From the NCBI RefSeq assembly GCF_000006445.2, contig NC_006045.2, forward strand, positions 1,054,001 through 1,118,000: DNA of 64,000 nt, written 5' to 3'. The DNA comes from Debaryomyces hansenii CBS767 (taxonomy: Eukaryota; Ascomycota; Pichiomycetes; Serinales; Debaryomycetaceae). A program made the translations under genes and the position numbers. Every line of letters starts with the position of its first letter. The first letter of the stretch is position 1. Of the stretch, positions 38,175 through 48,403 are shown piece by piece. Under the pieces are notes generated by a model. That model searched no databases and had not been told where the DNA came from. It saw only the letters and a program-made list of their open reading frames with translations.

Positions 38175-39560
38175 CTACTTATTATCCTTGATCGCAGTAC
38201 CTCTGATATGTTTTTCTCTCTCAGAGACGAACGGCTTGGAGCCTGGTTTGGAATGCCTTCTTTCGTTATCTTCTCTTTTCTTCAAAGCATCAATTTCGGT
38301 CCTCTTAATCTCATTAGCTTTCTTAACAACCTTGGGAACATGACGGTGTCTTGCGATTCTCTTGATTTCTGGCATATGCTTGAATCTCTCTTTCAAAGCA
38401 GCATCATATTCGAGCTTCGATCTTTGTCTTGCTGACTTGATATTCGATCTGTCGGAAGCCACGGCTCTCCATAATCTCACATTTGCGTCATCAGAACCAC
38501 TCAATATGTAACGAGCATCGGTGGTGAATTTGACGCTGAATACACGCTGCATTCTCTGGGTGTGGTATATTTCTCTCAGATGACCTTCTCTGGCACGGAA
38601 TATACGCAAGGTTTTGTCGTAGGAACCGGTTACCAATTCCTCACCAGTAGGAGAGAAATCAACATCCATGACAGCAGCCACATGGTCCTTGTAGACATTC
38701 AAGGATCTATTCAACTTTCTCATGTCCCATAAGTAGGCGTTGTGATCGTCACAGGCACTTGCGAAGTTATATGCTTCCATTGGGTTCCAGGAGATAGAGT
38801 TGGTTTTTAAGCTGGTGACAACTTTTTGAATTGGAGAATTCGTACGGACATCATACAATACAATAGAGTTATCAGAACCAGCAGATGCAATGATATTGGT
38901 TTCAGTTCTATTGAACTTCACGGTATTTATGTTATCAGCCCCCCACGATAAATTAGAAATATATTTAGATCTGTTCATGTCCCATAATTGAATGGATGCA
39001 CCACCAGTAACGAATAAATCGTCGTTATTATGATGGTCAATACCCTTGAATGAATGCTCACCCAAGAACGTCTTGACTAATCCATTATCCTTCTTTGTGT
39101 AAACCTCTGTATCGGATTGGCTAGCATCAAAGTCATCCTTGCTGACAGACCATAACTTAACCGTCTTATCGTCACCACATGATAACATATGGCTAGTATT
39201 TGGAGTAACACATAAACCACTCACCATTCCATAATGCGCCTTAAAACTTATTACTTCATCCCGCAGGGTCATGTCCCAGTATTTTATAACCCCATCACCA
39301 GAACCTGTCGCTATTTGATTTGTAGTAGAAAAGTTTCTGGCTATCGAGTAAATTCCATCTCTATGACCATCTCCCAACTGCCCTACAAATGGTTGGGCAA
39401 ACATCCTCTCCATTTTGGTGGCTGTTAAAGCCTTTGTATATTCTCTTGCTCTTTCAAATGGATGTAATGCTGGATTTAAATTTCTAGGAAGCGAAGATTC
39501 CTGAGTATTTCTCACTGGCACATATGTGTCCGATGATCTGCTTATAGTCTTTATCTTCAT
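38175..39560 (-). CDS. SOF1: rRNA processing WD40 protein Sof1 (DCAF13)
   Basis: An SSU-processome component needed for 18S rRNA maturation in the nucleolus. The 461 residues begin MKIKTISRSSD, typical of the family. WD40 repeats follow (DGVIKYWDM, KTVKLWSV, NSIVLYDVR, KTLRIFRAREG, ANVRLWRA). The Sof1-specific C-terminal tail is present: KSARQRSKLEYDAALKERF, then RHRHVPKVVKKANEIK and a basic end. The promoter holds RRPE and PAC elements, as expected for a ribosome-biogenesis gene. Confidence 0.96.
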   Translation of the reverse strand: MKIKTISRSSDTYVPVRNTQESSLPRNLNPALHPFERAREYTKALTATKMERMFAQPFVGQLGDGHRDGIYSIARNFSTTNQIATGSGDGVIKYWDMTLRDEVISFKAHYGMVSGLCVTPNTSHMLSCGDDKTVKLWSVSKDDFDASQSDTEVYTKKDNGLVKTFLGEHSFKGIDHHNNDDLFVTGGASIQLWDMNRSKYISNLSWGADNINTVKFNRTETNIIASAGSDNSIVLYDVRTNSPIQKVVTSLKTNSISWNPMEAYNFASACDDHNAYLWDMRKLNRSLNVYKDHVAAVMDVDFSPTGEELVTGSYDKTLRIFRAREGHLREIYHTQRMQRVFSVKFTTDARYILSGSDDANVRLWRAVASDRSNIKSARQRSKLEYDAALKERFKHMPEIKRIARHRHVPKVVKKANEIKRTEIDALKKREDNERRHSKPGSKPFVSEREKHIRGTAIKDNK

Positions 39561-39622
39561 GGTGTTTATATATAGTCTATAGCAAATAAATCTAAATTAA
39601 TGAATCAAACCATGTAACTATA

Positions 39623-39641
39623 GAAAAAATTTTGTGATGAG
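39623..39641. promoter_or_regulatory. RRPE-like and PAC elements upstream of SOF1
   Basis: GAAAAAATTTTG (39623-39634) contains the RRPE core AAAAATTTT, and GATGAG (39636-39641, in GTGATGAGAT) is the PAC core. They lie 63-81 bp before the ATG of SOF1, which reads leftward. The pair marks the ribosome-biogenesis regulon in yeasts. Confidence 0.65.
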
Positions 39642-39898
39642 ATTATAACCATCGCGCAAATTGCAATAAATTTATATAGTGAATAAGATGATTAGATTAT
39701 TTATTAAGTGATACAGCTAGGCATATTTATATAATCCTAAATATTCAGTAATACTAGTGGCTGGAAGGGTACCTTTTAATAGTACCTGCAGCTCTAGTAA
39801 TAATAATACTAGTAATAGTATACTATAAATGATACAACAGCAATTTCAGTACTTTCAAATTATTCTATAACAAATGCAATTGCAATTGGGAAGGTAAT

Positions 39899-39924
39899 AT
39901 AATAATAATAATAATAATAATAAT
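39899..39924. repeat. ATA trinucleotide microsatellite
   Basis: Nearly nine perfect ATA units in non-coding DNA; likely length-polymorphic between strains. Confidence 0.9.
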
Positions 39925-40111
39925 GATGAAAAGGAATTACTTTGACATAGAAATTAGTGAAAGATTCACATATTAGCAGCATTTGTAGATTAATCATAAG
40001 TCCTGCTTATGTTTATTAATAGGTCCTGGAAATTCTATACTTTTATAACAAAGAACCTAAGTCAGCATTGTTAAAAGCTACGTAATATGTAATGATACCA
40101 GATATAGTCTC

Positions 40112-41209
40112 TTACAAAGAAATATCTAATACCAAACCCACATCATCCACATTGGGTTTCGAGATATCTTCCAAAAACGGCAACAAGTCAAGCAATTCGT
40201 TATCGTGTGTGTCACTGAACCAACTTGAGATTGGAATGGAGTGTTGTGGATGGAAAATGTACGAGGCAGGTGAATTATCAATGATTATCGAGTCAGTTAA
40301 GGGTCTTCCCAATTGCGATAAATTTTTAATAAAGTTGCCCTGGTAGTTGTAGCACGAATCTCTGAATAATCTATGGTGCACAGAATTATAGATATCTAAC
40401 TTATCCAACAAGGGATCGCCGTATTTCTGTACAGACGCTGTGAACACCACGACTTCAAACCATCTTCCCACTTTTTCCAAAAACTCGTCAACCCCAGGCC
40501 TCTTAATAACATAGACGTGATGGACCTGATTGTCAATCTCAACTGGTATCACGAAGTCCGCCGTGCGTAAGTATTTGAACGATGAATGAACTAATGTTTC
40601 ATCCAAATCCAACACAAGACACTTCTTATTACCAAAAGACTTATCCTTCACGCCCAACAACCACCCTGTTTCTTCATTATATGATTGACCCTCTTGAAGC
40701 TTGGTCAAATCCATAAACGATTCCGAATCGTCGTCGTTATCCTCGTAAACAACTTCTTCCTCTTCGATATCGCCCGTTTCGGTGTCCCGGAGTCTCGAGT
40801 TCTGGTAATTCGGGTCCTCATGGTCGGTTATCACCTCGGGGGTCGCAGGCTGTTCCTGTGACTGGTTATTGGGCGTGAGATTCGATTCGTTTGTGTTGGT
40901 AATGGTGTCCGTCTCATTGACCGAATTATCATCCTCGACAAGGTCAACCTTGTCCTTAGGGTTGCCCCTCGCCTTGTTCTTATTTCGAGCACCAACATCC
41001 TTATCCTCGCCCTTTCTTTGGCCCCTCTCCGTGCTCTTGCTACCCTCTTCCGGGCCCATATTTTTGTCCATACCATTACTGCTACTATTTCTCGGTTTAT
41101 TCATACCACCACTTCTATTCCTATTAGTCTGCTGATTGACTATTTTGTCGTCGCTATCATCCTTGGAATCAACTGCACAACATAATAAAGACGAAATTAG
41201 CTTATCCAT
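40112..41209 (-). CDS. PSR1: Plasma-membrane HAD phosphatase Psr1/Psr2
   Basis: An FCP1/SCP-like phosphatase of 365 residues. The catalytic DLDET is at 201-205 in [14 protein letters not shown], followed by [29 protein letters not shown] and [19 protein letters not shown]. The end [20 protein letters not shown] closely resembles S. cerevisiae Psr1. Cys10-Cys11 in [11 protein letters not shown] fit palmitoylation that anchors Psr proteins at the plasma membrane. The region between is disordered, highly charged and includes the conserved acidic stretch ending [12 protein letters not shown]. Psr1 acts with Whi2 in the general stress response and sodium tolerance. Only one homologue is in view, so PSR1 versus PSR2 is not decided. 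Confidence 0.93.
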   Translation of the reverse strand: MDKLISSLLCCAVDSKDDSDDKIVNQQTNRNRSGGMNKPRNSSSNGMDKNMGPEEGSKSTERGQRKGEDKDVGARNKNKARGNPKDKVDLVEDDNSVNETDTITNTNESNLTPNNQSQEQPATPEVITDHEDPNYQNSRLRDTETGDIEEEEVVYEDNDDDSESFMDLTKLQEGQSYNEETGWLLGVKDKSFGNKKCLVLDLDETLVHSSFKYLRTADFVIPVEIDNQVHHVYVIKRPGVDEFLEKVGRWFEVVVFTASVQKYGDPLLDKLDIYNSVHHRLFRDSCYNYQGNFIKNLSQLGRPLTDSIIIDNSPASYIFHPQHSIPISSWFSDTHDNELLDLLPFLEDISKPNVDDVGLVLDISL

Positions 41210-42261
41210 TGTTATTTTTACCTCTTGCTATTAATATTATCTATTCCTCTTTACTGAGCGTGTAAGTCTTTATTGAAAAAATGTTTCGGGAAAAATCAAC
41301 GATGCCAAGATGCAATTTATATATATAAAGCAATCCACAGAAAATAATAAACGACTAATTGATCTGAGTGTCTACCCCAATACCTTATGATGCCAACTAG
41401 ATATGTTTTTGCTTGAACAACTATAACGAGTTGAAGTGTTTTGTGGATGGAAGAAAATTCAGAAGAGAACCGTGCGACATTATCCAATATTTCACGCGAC
41501 ATTATCCCCCCGTTGCGGTTCCTTTGTTCGAACGCATCCCGTACGACATTATGCTATTATCCTATGATTCATATGACTCACAGCGACCAATAGAAGGTTT
41601 GGAAAAGCTCTGGTTAAGGTTTGGCGATACATATCCGCAACCAAGGGCCCTGGTGCTTATAGATTCTTCGTAGATGGGTTGGAGTTGGTTTTTACGGGAT
41701 TACGTGGTGCTGTGGAGGTGTTGTGGTGGTGCAGGACAATGGCAATTAGCCTGTAGCAATTAGCCTGTAGCAATTAGCATGTAACATTTAGAATTGGAAT
41801 TTGGAATTTATATAGCATTGGTAGACGACTCTGGTTGCAGTCAAAATAATAAAGTAGAGGACTAGAGGACTAGAGGATTGGGGAAACTGGGGGCTGACTT
41901 TTCTGTAGTGGGGTGAGGGCTGCTTAGTCCAACATAGAATCGCATCAGTGCTTAAAATTTGCGGCATTCGGTTTGTAGGTTATAGTGGTAGATTTGGCAC
42001 AGAATTCGTCCGTAGAGTCGGATAGACGTGGGATTGGATATGATTGGATACGGTACGAGGGCAGATAGAACGATTTATTAAGGATGGGATGTACGAGACT
42101 GTCGTGTTGCACTCTGTCTTACTCTCTAGTCTAGTAAGAAGCAGTCTATCTGCAGGGAAATTTGAAAAATGACATTTCATGGGACAATTCTAGACATGAA
42201 GAGGATAATTAAGTAGCAAAAAGTCATCTTTGATCAAGAATTGGTAGGTAAGAAGGTGTTA
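41210..42261. other. 1 kb intergenic region with short tandem repeats
   Basis: It lies between divergent PSR1 and the LRR gene. A frame at 41413-41673 (86 codons) opens at TTG, not ATG, and contains three cgacattat copies. Tandem repeats occur at 41743-41784, and a short AGAGGACT repeat at about 41857-41876. No recognisable gene is present; the area may be decayed sequence. Confidence 0.5.
41743..41784. repeat. Three tandem 14-bp repeats
   Basis: CAATTAGCCTGTAG occurs twice exactly (41743-41756, 41757-41770) and once with two changes (41771-41784). Confidence 0.85.
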
Positions 42262-44202
42262 ATGGATCGTGTTACGTCGTTTATCTCGGAATACTTTCCA
42301 CGACTCCCCAGTCATGTAATATTGGAGGTATTGAGCTATTTGCCTGCCAGCTACCTAACTGAGTTCATGATGAAATGGAATAATGAAATAACAGAATTGA
42401 TACTAGAGGAGTATTTTTCCAAGGAAATGCATCTAATGTTGTCTCCCACGTACTTTCCACATAGATGCAAGTATCCAGATCATATAAAACGGCTAGTTGA
42501 CTTTGAAAGTTTTGGAGAGATCGATGAGTTTTTGAGCGAGTTCCCCAATGTTAACCCCAGACGGTTGGTTTTCATAACGGGGGGAGATTTCCGGTCGTTG
42601 GAGCAGTTGCTCCTCAGTTATCGTGAACGGTTTATTGGTAAATCGTGTGAAATTGATTTGTATATCGAACGATATGAACTTGATGATAAGGATTTAGAGT
42701 TGATTACATCATTTCCTAATGTGAGGAAGCTACAGTTCTCACGGGCTACTATGGCCAAAACAGTGGGAGCTTTGACAAACCATCTATCCAAACTCCTGAA
42801 TCTTCAAGAGCTTGTTTTCCTCGGACACAAGATTATTGATTGGTCCTATATAAACTTTCCACCAAACCTCAAACATCTCGACATATCCTGGTATGAACAT
42901 CTTAACGTTAATACGATCAACGTGCCTGATTCGGTTACAGACTTATTTTGGAATAGATCAGGCTTGAATAGTGGAAAACTTTACAGGACAATATTTCCTG
43001 CTAATTTGAAGACATTGATGCTCACGTATAACAATTTAACAAATATCGATGTATCTAAACTACCGGCGACGCTAGAAACTATTGATCTACTGTATAATAG
43101 CATTAGCAGTTTTACTTCTGAATCATCTGATAAAGCATGGCCCGCAAACTTGAAGTCCATCTTATTGTCGCATAATGATATGACTGATTCGTGTCTAGAA
43201 TTGCTTTCAGAGTTGGCTTGGCCAGTTGACTTGAAAAACTTAAGGCTCGATAATAACCGGTTCACGAGCTTGGTTAACCTAAAGTATTTACCAGACCAAT
43301 TAGAATACTTAGATCTATCATTCACCCCACTTAAATCATTAGATATTTCACCAACCGACTCAACGCTGAACAGCTACTCAAGCTTCAGGTTCCCAGAATT
43401 TTTAGATACCTTACATCTTTCCAATTGTTATCATCTAGACTTTTCCGGTTACCTGGCAACCAACAGAATCACCTTTCCCTTTTACATGACGTCTCTTAAC
43501 CTTGACGATTGCAACATTATGGATTTACAGGTATTTGAATTCCCCAAGTCTATCAAGAAACTATCCATATCCGGCAACAAGATTGAAGATCTCACATCGT
43601 ACAATTTGACTATCGATGAAGGAAATGGACCCAAAGACGTTGTCAATTGGAACCAGTTGGTGCATCTAGTAGACCTAGAATTGTATCTCAACAAGATACA
43701 GACGTTAGACGCGTGGGACGTCCCTCCTAGTTTACGAAGCTTGGACATAAGACTCAATTTCATCTCATTTATCTCAACCAAAGCTCCCCTTTTCTCGTCA
43801 GACCACACCCAATCTACAAAAAATTTACATGTGTTGAAATTAAGCGACAACAATATCAAGAAAATCGCATCCGATATCTCTTTACCACCCAATATTAAGG
43901 TATTGTCCTTAGACAGAAACCACTTGGTAGACGAATTCGTATTCCCCGAAAGTTTTGTCAGTAGCCATAGTCTTGAGGAGCTAGGCTTGAGTATGTGCGG
44001 TCTTCACAAGCTTACATTCAAATCGCTGCCTACACGTAACCACCAATTGAAAAAATTGGATCTTACTGATAACTATCTTCTTTACGAAGCTTCAGACATG
44101 AGACAATCCATTAATGAGTTTTACGACGAGCTAGAACTCGGTTTGGGGGTCAAAATGTCCAAACGGAAATTCCGTGTCAATAGCATACATACATTTGTTT
44201 GA
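42262..44202 (+). CDS. F-box-like leucine-rich repeat protein
   Basis: A protein of 646 residues starting at ATG 42262 (the frame reaches a TTG at 42241). The first ~45 residues (FPRLPSHVILEVLSYLPASY) resemble an F-box, which would dock to Skp1 in an SCF ubiquitin ligase. From about residue 150 to the end there are irregular leucine-rich repeats of the type LKTLMLTYNNLTNIDVSKLP and LKNLRLDNNRFTSL, with a spacing of roughly 20-25. Substrate and role are unknown. Such F-box/LRR proteins often form expanded lineage families in yeasts. No specific orthologue is recognised. Confidence 0.75.
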   Translation: MDRVTSFISEYFPRLPSHVILEVLSYLPASYLTEFMMKWNNEITELILEEYFSKEMHLMLSPTYFPHRCKYPDHIKRLVDFESFGEIDEFLSEFPNVNPRRLVFITGGDFRSLEQLLLSYRERFIGKSCEIDLYIERYELDDKDLELITSFPNVRKLQFSRATMAKTVGALTNHLSKLLNLQELVFLGHKIIDWSYINFPPNLKHLDISWYEHLNVNTINVPDSVTDLFWNRSGLNSGKLYRTIFPANLKTLMLTYNNLTNIDVSKLPATLETIDLLYNSISSFTSESSDKAWPANLKSILLSHNDMTDSCLELLSELAWPVDLKNLRLDNNRFTSLVNLKYLPDQLEYLDLSFTPLKSLDISPTDSTLNSYSSFRFPEFLDTLHLSNCYHLDFSGYLATNRITFPFYMTSLNLDDCNIMDLQVFEFPKSIKKLSISGNKIEDLTSYNLTIDEGNGPKDVVNWNQLVHLVDLELYLNKIQTLDAWDVPPSLRSLDIRLNFISFISTKAPLFSSDHTQSTKNLHVLKLSDNNIKKIASDISLPPNIKVLSLDRNHLVDEFVFPESFVSSHSLEELGLSMCGLHKLTFKSLPTRNHQLKKLDLTDNYLLYEASDMRQSINEFYDELELGLGVKMSKRKFRVNSIHTFV

Positions 44203-44453
44203 AATAATTCATAATAACCATCTCCACTATCTTTTCTTCTGTATAATAATTAATAAATTGCAAAAAAATGAAAAATCGTCCCTTAATCAGAAAATTGTGC
44301 GATCTTGTAGCCAGCCATCTTTTTACGCAAATATTATAATATAATCAAGGACGTGTGTTACGTACTTTATAGAGTTCTAAATCATCTTTTATTACTTCCA
44401 ATCGCTTTGAAAGTCGTCGCTAATATTTGCTAATACATTACTTTGATAATAGA

Positions 44454-45416
44454 ATGCCAAATCAGTTTGTACCACCTTCAACTCCACCGAGGGTGTCAAA
44501 ACCACATAAGCCAATGGTGATGAGAACTCCATCTACGTTTCAGCCAGTAACACCAGTAAAGATTACAGAAAGTTTTGCTACACCATACACAGGGGGTAAA
44601 AATACACGTAATTTGTTTAAAGGAAGCGCAGACAATAAGAATAAAACGCACTTAGTACCATTAACTCCCGAGTTCACACCTCAGAGATCACCACACAGAT
44701 TGCATAAGAGAAGAAGAAGTACGGTTGATGCTATCTTCAAACAAGCTACTGTGGAAAGTAATGCAGGTACACAGACACCAATGACGGATTTGTCGGGATT
44801 ATTAATGCCTACACCATCTACAGTTGGGACGGGAAGGAAAGTAGCATACAACCACACTAAATCATTGAAGCCACCGGTATTGAGTTTTGAAACCTTGTCC
44901 AAATTGAACGACAACTTGAATTTTGAAGAAGAGGTGGATGATGACGATGTATTTAAAGCTTCCACGCCGCAGCTCGAATCGGGGTTTATACAAAATACAA
45001 ATTTGAAGTTATCGATGAATGAATTGTCACCAGTAGACGCGTCTCCTATAAAGAAAAAGCCTAGTGTACGAAAGGGACTCCAGACGCCGAAGGGCCAGGT
45101 GATAGATGACAAAACCGTCAATCGCTGGTATGGTAATTCTTTCAATAGTATTTTTTCGTCTGATGACGAAGATTACGAAGAAATCAAGCCCATGAAGATG
45201 GAAAATCCATTCTTGGCACCTTCTGCTCCTGCTAAAAAACTTGATAGGCCTTCTAATCCGTTCAATAACGTACAAAATGATGATGTTGATTATGCTACCC
45301 AGGTTGAATATTTTAATACCAAAACGAGGGAAAGAAAGGTAGTCAACTTACTGAACCGTCAAAGAGAAATCAAACCGAAAAGGTTGGACTTCTCTAGTGC
45401 GACTGGGAGTAATTGA
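44454..45416 (+). CDS. SIC1: CDK inhibitor of the Sic1/Sol1/Rum1 type
   Basis: A protein of 320 residues from ATG 44454 (the frame extends to a TTG at 44427). It is rich in Ser/Thr-Pro sites in its N-terminal half (STPPRVSKP, MRTPSTFQP, LVPLTPEFTPQRSP, ETPMT-like), as needed for Cdc4-dependent degradation. The C-terminal part aligns with the inhibitory domain of S. cerevisiae Sic1: VIDDKTVNRWYGNSFN corresponds to VITFELAKNWNNNS, and VEYFNTKTRERKVVNL then REIKPKRLDFS to the Sic1 end. It would block Cdk1 with B-type cyclins until G1/S. The C. albicans counterpart is called SOL1 (Sic One-Like). Recognition rests on short motifs in a fast-evolving family. Confidence 0.75.
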   Translation: MPNQFVPPSTPPRVSKPHKPMVMRTPSTFQPVTPVKITESFATPYTGGKNTRNLFKGSADNKNKTHLVPLTPEFTPQRSPHRLHKRRRSTVDAIFKQATVESNAGTQTPMTDLSGLLMPTPSTVGTGRKVAYNHTKSLKPPVLSFETLSKLNDNLNFEEEVDDDDVFKASTPQLESGFIQNTNLKLSMNELSPVDASPIKKKPSVRKGLQTPKGQVIDDKTVNRWYGNSFNSIFSSDDEDYEEIKPMKMENPFLAPSAPAKKLDRPSNPFNNVQNDDVDYATQVEYFNTKTRERKVVNLLNRQREIKPKRLDFSSATGSN

Positions 45417-45940
45417 ATTGACAGATCAAATTTTTAATTGTATTTTAAGATATATATATATATGTTTAAGCAGGACTTTAATGCATAGATAGTAGGAGGC
45501 GGTATCATTGTAGAATATAACAGAATATTATCTGTTAATTCGTAAAATACATATTTGACTAAAACAATTTTAATTTTGTATATTTTTTTTGCTGCAAATT
45601 TAAAATCACCATATCATTTTAAATCTAATACTTTACATTGAATTATACATTATATGGTGTCTATGATACATTTATATGTATCGTAGGACGAAGATATTCA
45701 ATTTTCGAATTTTTTCGAATTATTTCAAAACTTTCTTAATATTTTGGTTTTTATCCTAAATTAACATTTATTTGCAAAATTTCTAGACGGCTTTTCTAAC
45801 ATAATTCAAAAAGTTCTCTTGAAAATGGTTACATTTATTCATATAAAGCATATTAAAGCATACATTATATCAAACAATAAAATGTCACAGATTATCCTTG
45901 AGAAACATGCATTTTTACCGGTTATTTATTCACTGCTATA
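45417..45940. other. A+T-rich convergent intergenic region
   Basis: About 520 bp between the convergent ends of the CDK inhibitor gene and NAS6. A TA run at about 45450-45464 and repeats of cgaattttt near 45707 are visible. It contains only likely 3' processing signals; no gene is seen. Confidence 0.6.
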
Positions 45941-46660
45941 TCATACATTTTTAATATTGCTTTCAAAATAATGTTTCACTTTCTCATCTACAGATACTTG
46001 TTGTGGAGTTTGCGAATCATTGTTTTGAATAGAAGGATCAGCTCCCAATTTGGCAAGTAGAAGAGCCACATCGCCTTGCCCCTCGGCCAAAGCATGATGT
46101 AAACTTGTCCAGCCATTATTATCCTTTGCGTTAATATTGACTTTTCCATGTTCAATTAGCAACTTGACTATTGGCTGGGACCCAATACTTGCGGCTCTGT
46201 GTAGACCAGTAAACCCATTTTTATCCTTTACCCTACATGAACACTTGTATTCAACAACAAGCTTTTCCACCAATGCAAGATGGTTCTTACTAATGGCCAA
46301 GTGTAATGCTGTGGTCCCTTGGTTAGTGGCCAAGTTTATATCCGGCGTCGGTTCAAGTTTCATAAGTTGTTCCAATATTTGGACATTTCCCAACGCCGAT
46401 ACGATGTGGATTGGTGTCCATCCGCTTGCGTCAACCATTTCATCGATATCTATTTCATCAATGCCATTTCGAGGCTGTAATAAAATCTTAATAATTTCGT
46501 TATTATCCATTGTACATGCCCAATGTAACGGCGTCCTGTCATCTTCATCCTTTCTAAATAATAGTTTGGGGTTTTCATTGATTAACTGTTGTACAAGCAA
46601 CGCTTTACCAGCTCTTATTGATTCGTGAATAACATATTTATCTTCATTTTTATCCGTCAT
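45941..46660 (-). CDS. NAS6: Proteasome assembly chaperone Nas6 (gankyrin)
   Basis: A protein of 239 residues (228 in S. cerevisiae) made of about seven ankyrin repeats: RTPLHWACTMDNNEIIKILL, GWTPIHIVSALGNVQILEQL, GTTALHLAISKNHLALVEKL, GFTGLHRAASIGSQPIVKLL and GWTSLHHALAEGQGDVALLL. Nas6 binds the Rpt3 C-domain and guides assembly of the 19S base. It is divergent from CLP1 over 196 bp. No Rpn4/PACE box was noticed upstream. Confidence 0.93.
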   Translation of the reverse strand: MTDKNEDKYVIHESIRAGKALLVQQLINENPKLLFRKDEDDRTPLHWACTMDNNEIIKILLQPRNGIDEIDIDEMVDASGWTPIHIVSALGNVQILEQLMKLEPTPDINLATNQGTTALHLAISKNHLALVEKLVVEYKCSCRVKDKNGFTGLHRAASIGSQPIVKLLIEHGKVNINAKDNNGWTSLHHALAEGQGDVALLLAKLGADPSIQNNDSQTPQQVSVDEKVKHYFESNIKNV

Positions 46661-46856
46661 GATTATTTCTTCGTTACTTCAAGAATTGAGTTACAATTAA
46701 CGATTCCAGTAGTCGTTTGAAAGTATTACAAGGATAAGATAAAAGTGGGTTGATAGTTAGCTATATTAGATGCAGTACTAAAATATACTAATGAAAAGTT
46801 AACGAAAGATCATCGTTGAAGGGCTTAATAAAAGAATAGCAAATAGAAAAGTAAAG

Positions 46857-48350
46857 ATGTCAGCTATACCAGGGTTCGGTGGCGATTTGAATAGTAATAT
46901 AGACGAAGACTCTAATTTAAATAAATCGAGTGTCGTGGAAATTAATGGGCAATCGGAATGGAGATTTGAAGTTCCATTTAGAACGATTATGAAGTTGAAG
47001 GTAGTGAACGGAATAGGGGAAATATTTGGTACAGAATTACCTCTAAATGTCGAAATTCTGCTTACTGGAGTCAAGTATGCAATATATGCCCCATTAGATG
47101 AAGGATGTAAGGTTGAATACTACTGTGTTTCTAATAAAGCGAATTCGACATCTACAAATGAAGACGACGAAATAAGTGAGTATATAAGTGAAGAAACTTC
47201 AATGAATCATTATATGAATTTGCATTTTGCATTGGAATCGTATCGTCAATCTATATCTGAACATAACTTTGTTAATAGTTCGTCTCAAAAGACAGGACCT
47301 CGAGTATTGGTTGTGGGTAATCGCCATTCGGGTAAGACCTCTCTTGTGAAGACGCTTGCATCATACGGTTGCAAGATGGATAGGAGTCCGATATTGGTGA
47401 ATTTGAATCCTAGAGATGGTGTATTCTCGGTGCCAGGGTCGTTGACGGCTACACCCATCAGTGATGCATTTGACTTGGAAAGTGTAAATGGTTGGGGTGG
47501 ATCAACGACATCTGGATCCACATTTCATAATCCGAAACAACCATTGGTAAAGAATTACGGATTTACTAGCCATTCGGACAACCTAGACTTATATAAATAT
47601 CAAATATCGAAACTCGGAGTTGCTGTAGTGTCTCGTATGGAAGAGGACATAGCAGTCAAAAATAGTGGATTACTCATTGACACGCCTCCATTATCAATCA
47701 AAGATTTCACGATTATTGAAAATATTGTATCTGATTTCGAAGTTAATATAATTGTGGTTATAGGCAACGAAAGGTTATTAATTGATTTGAAGAAGAAATT
47801 CAAGCATAAGATCGCTTCATCCCAACTAGACTTTGTCAAAGTTCCTAAGAGTGGTGGTGTTATAGAGGTAGATGATGCATATATAAGAAAATCGCAAGAG
47901 GAGAGTATCAAAGAGTATTTCAATGGTACCATCAGAAGTCCTTTATCTCCTTTCAAAACGGAGCTTGATGCGAAAGATTTCGTAATTTACAAGTGTGTTG
48001 ATAGTCTGGAAGCGAATTCAAACCTTTCATTCCTCCCGTCTGGAGATTCATTTACCCCAGAAGCTTCAGAAATGTCAGATGGAGATAAGAAGGAGGAATT
48101 CTCCCTCGATACCTATTACTCTCAATTGCAAGAGCCTAGCTCTTCGAACTTGGATAACTCGATTGTTGCTATCACCCAGTTGCCTCAGAATAATAAACTG
48201 GCTAGGGACTTAATGAATACTTGTGTTTTGGGTTATGCTCATGTTTCTAAATTTGACGATACTAAGAGTAAGATGAAAGTCTTATTACCATTTCCTGGTG
48301 CATTACCAAGAAATATTTTAATTTCTACAAGCGTAGGATATACTGAATAG
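46857..48350 (+). CDS. CLP1: mRNA cleavage factor IA subunit Clp1
   Basis: Clp1 bridges cleavage factor IA to the cleavage/polyadenylation factor during pre-mRNA 3' processing. The protein has 497 residues. An N-terminal beta domain ([26 protein letters not shown]) precedes the ATP-binding domain with P-loop GNRHSGKT at 154-161. It includes [20 protein letters not shown] and LLIDTPPL at the Walker B position. The C-terminal domain contains [10 protein letters not shown]. Yeast Clp1 binds ATP without kinase activity, unlike the human RNA kinase. Confidence 0.95.
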   Translation: MSAIPGFGGDLNSNIDEDSNLNKSSVVEINGQSEWRFEVPFRTIMKLKVVNGIGEIFGTELPLNVEILLTGVKYAIYAPLDEGCKVEYYCVSNKANSTSTNEDDEISEYISEETSMNHYMNLHFALESYRQSISEHNFVNSSSQKTGPRVLVVGNRHSGKTSLVKTLASYGCKMDRSPILVNLNPRDGVFSVPGSLTATPISDAFDLESVNGWGGSTTSGSTFHNPKQPLVKNYGFTSHSDNLDLYKYQISKLGVAVVSRMEEDIAVKNSGLLIDTPPLSIKDFTIIENIVSDFEVNIIVVIGNERLLIDLKKKFKHKIASSQLDFVKVPKSGGVIEVDDAYIRKSQEESIKEYFNGTIRSPLSPFKTELDAKDFVIYKCVDSLEANSNLSFLPSGDSFTPEASEMSDGDKKEEFSLDTYYSQLQEPSSSNLDNSIVAITQLPQNNKLARDLMNTCVLGYAHVSKFDDTKSKMKVLLPFPGALPRNILISTSVGYTE

Positions 48351-48403
48351 ATATGCGAGTATTTAGATATTTAGTAAATGTATTATTATTATTTAACTTA
48401 AAC

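Larger units (their letters stand above)
39561..40111. other. Intergenic region, SOF1 promoter and PSR1 3' side
   Basis: About 550 bp, very A+T-rich, without a gene. It contains the RRPE/PAC pair near SOF1, an ATA microsatellite at 39899-39924 and several dispersed TAATACTAGT-like copies (about 39746-39810). Confidence 0.6.

Noticed and set aside
41413..41673. 86-codon frame between PSR1 and the LRR gene
   Set aside because: Begins at TTG, no ATG near the start, and no clear family; listed only as possible relic.
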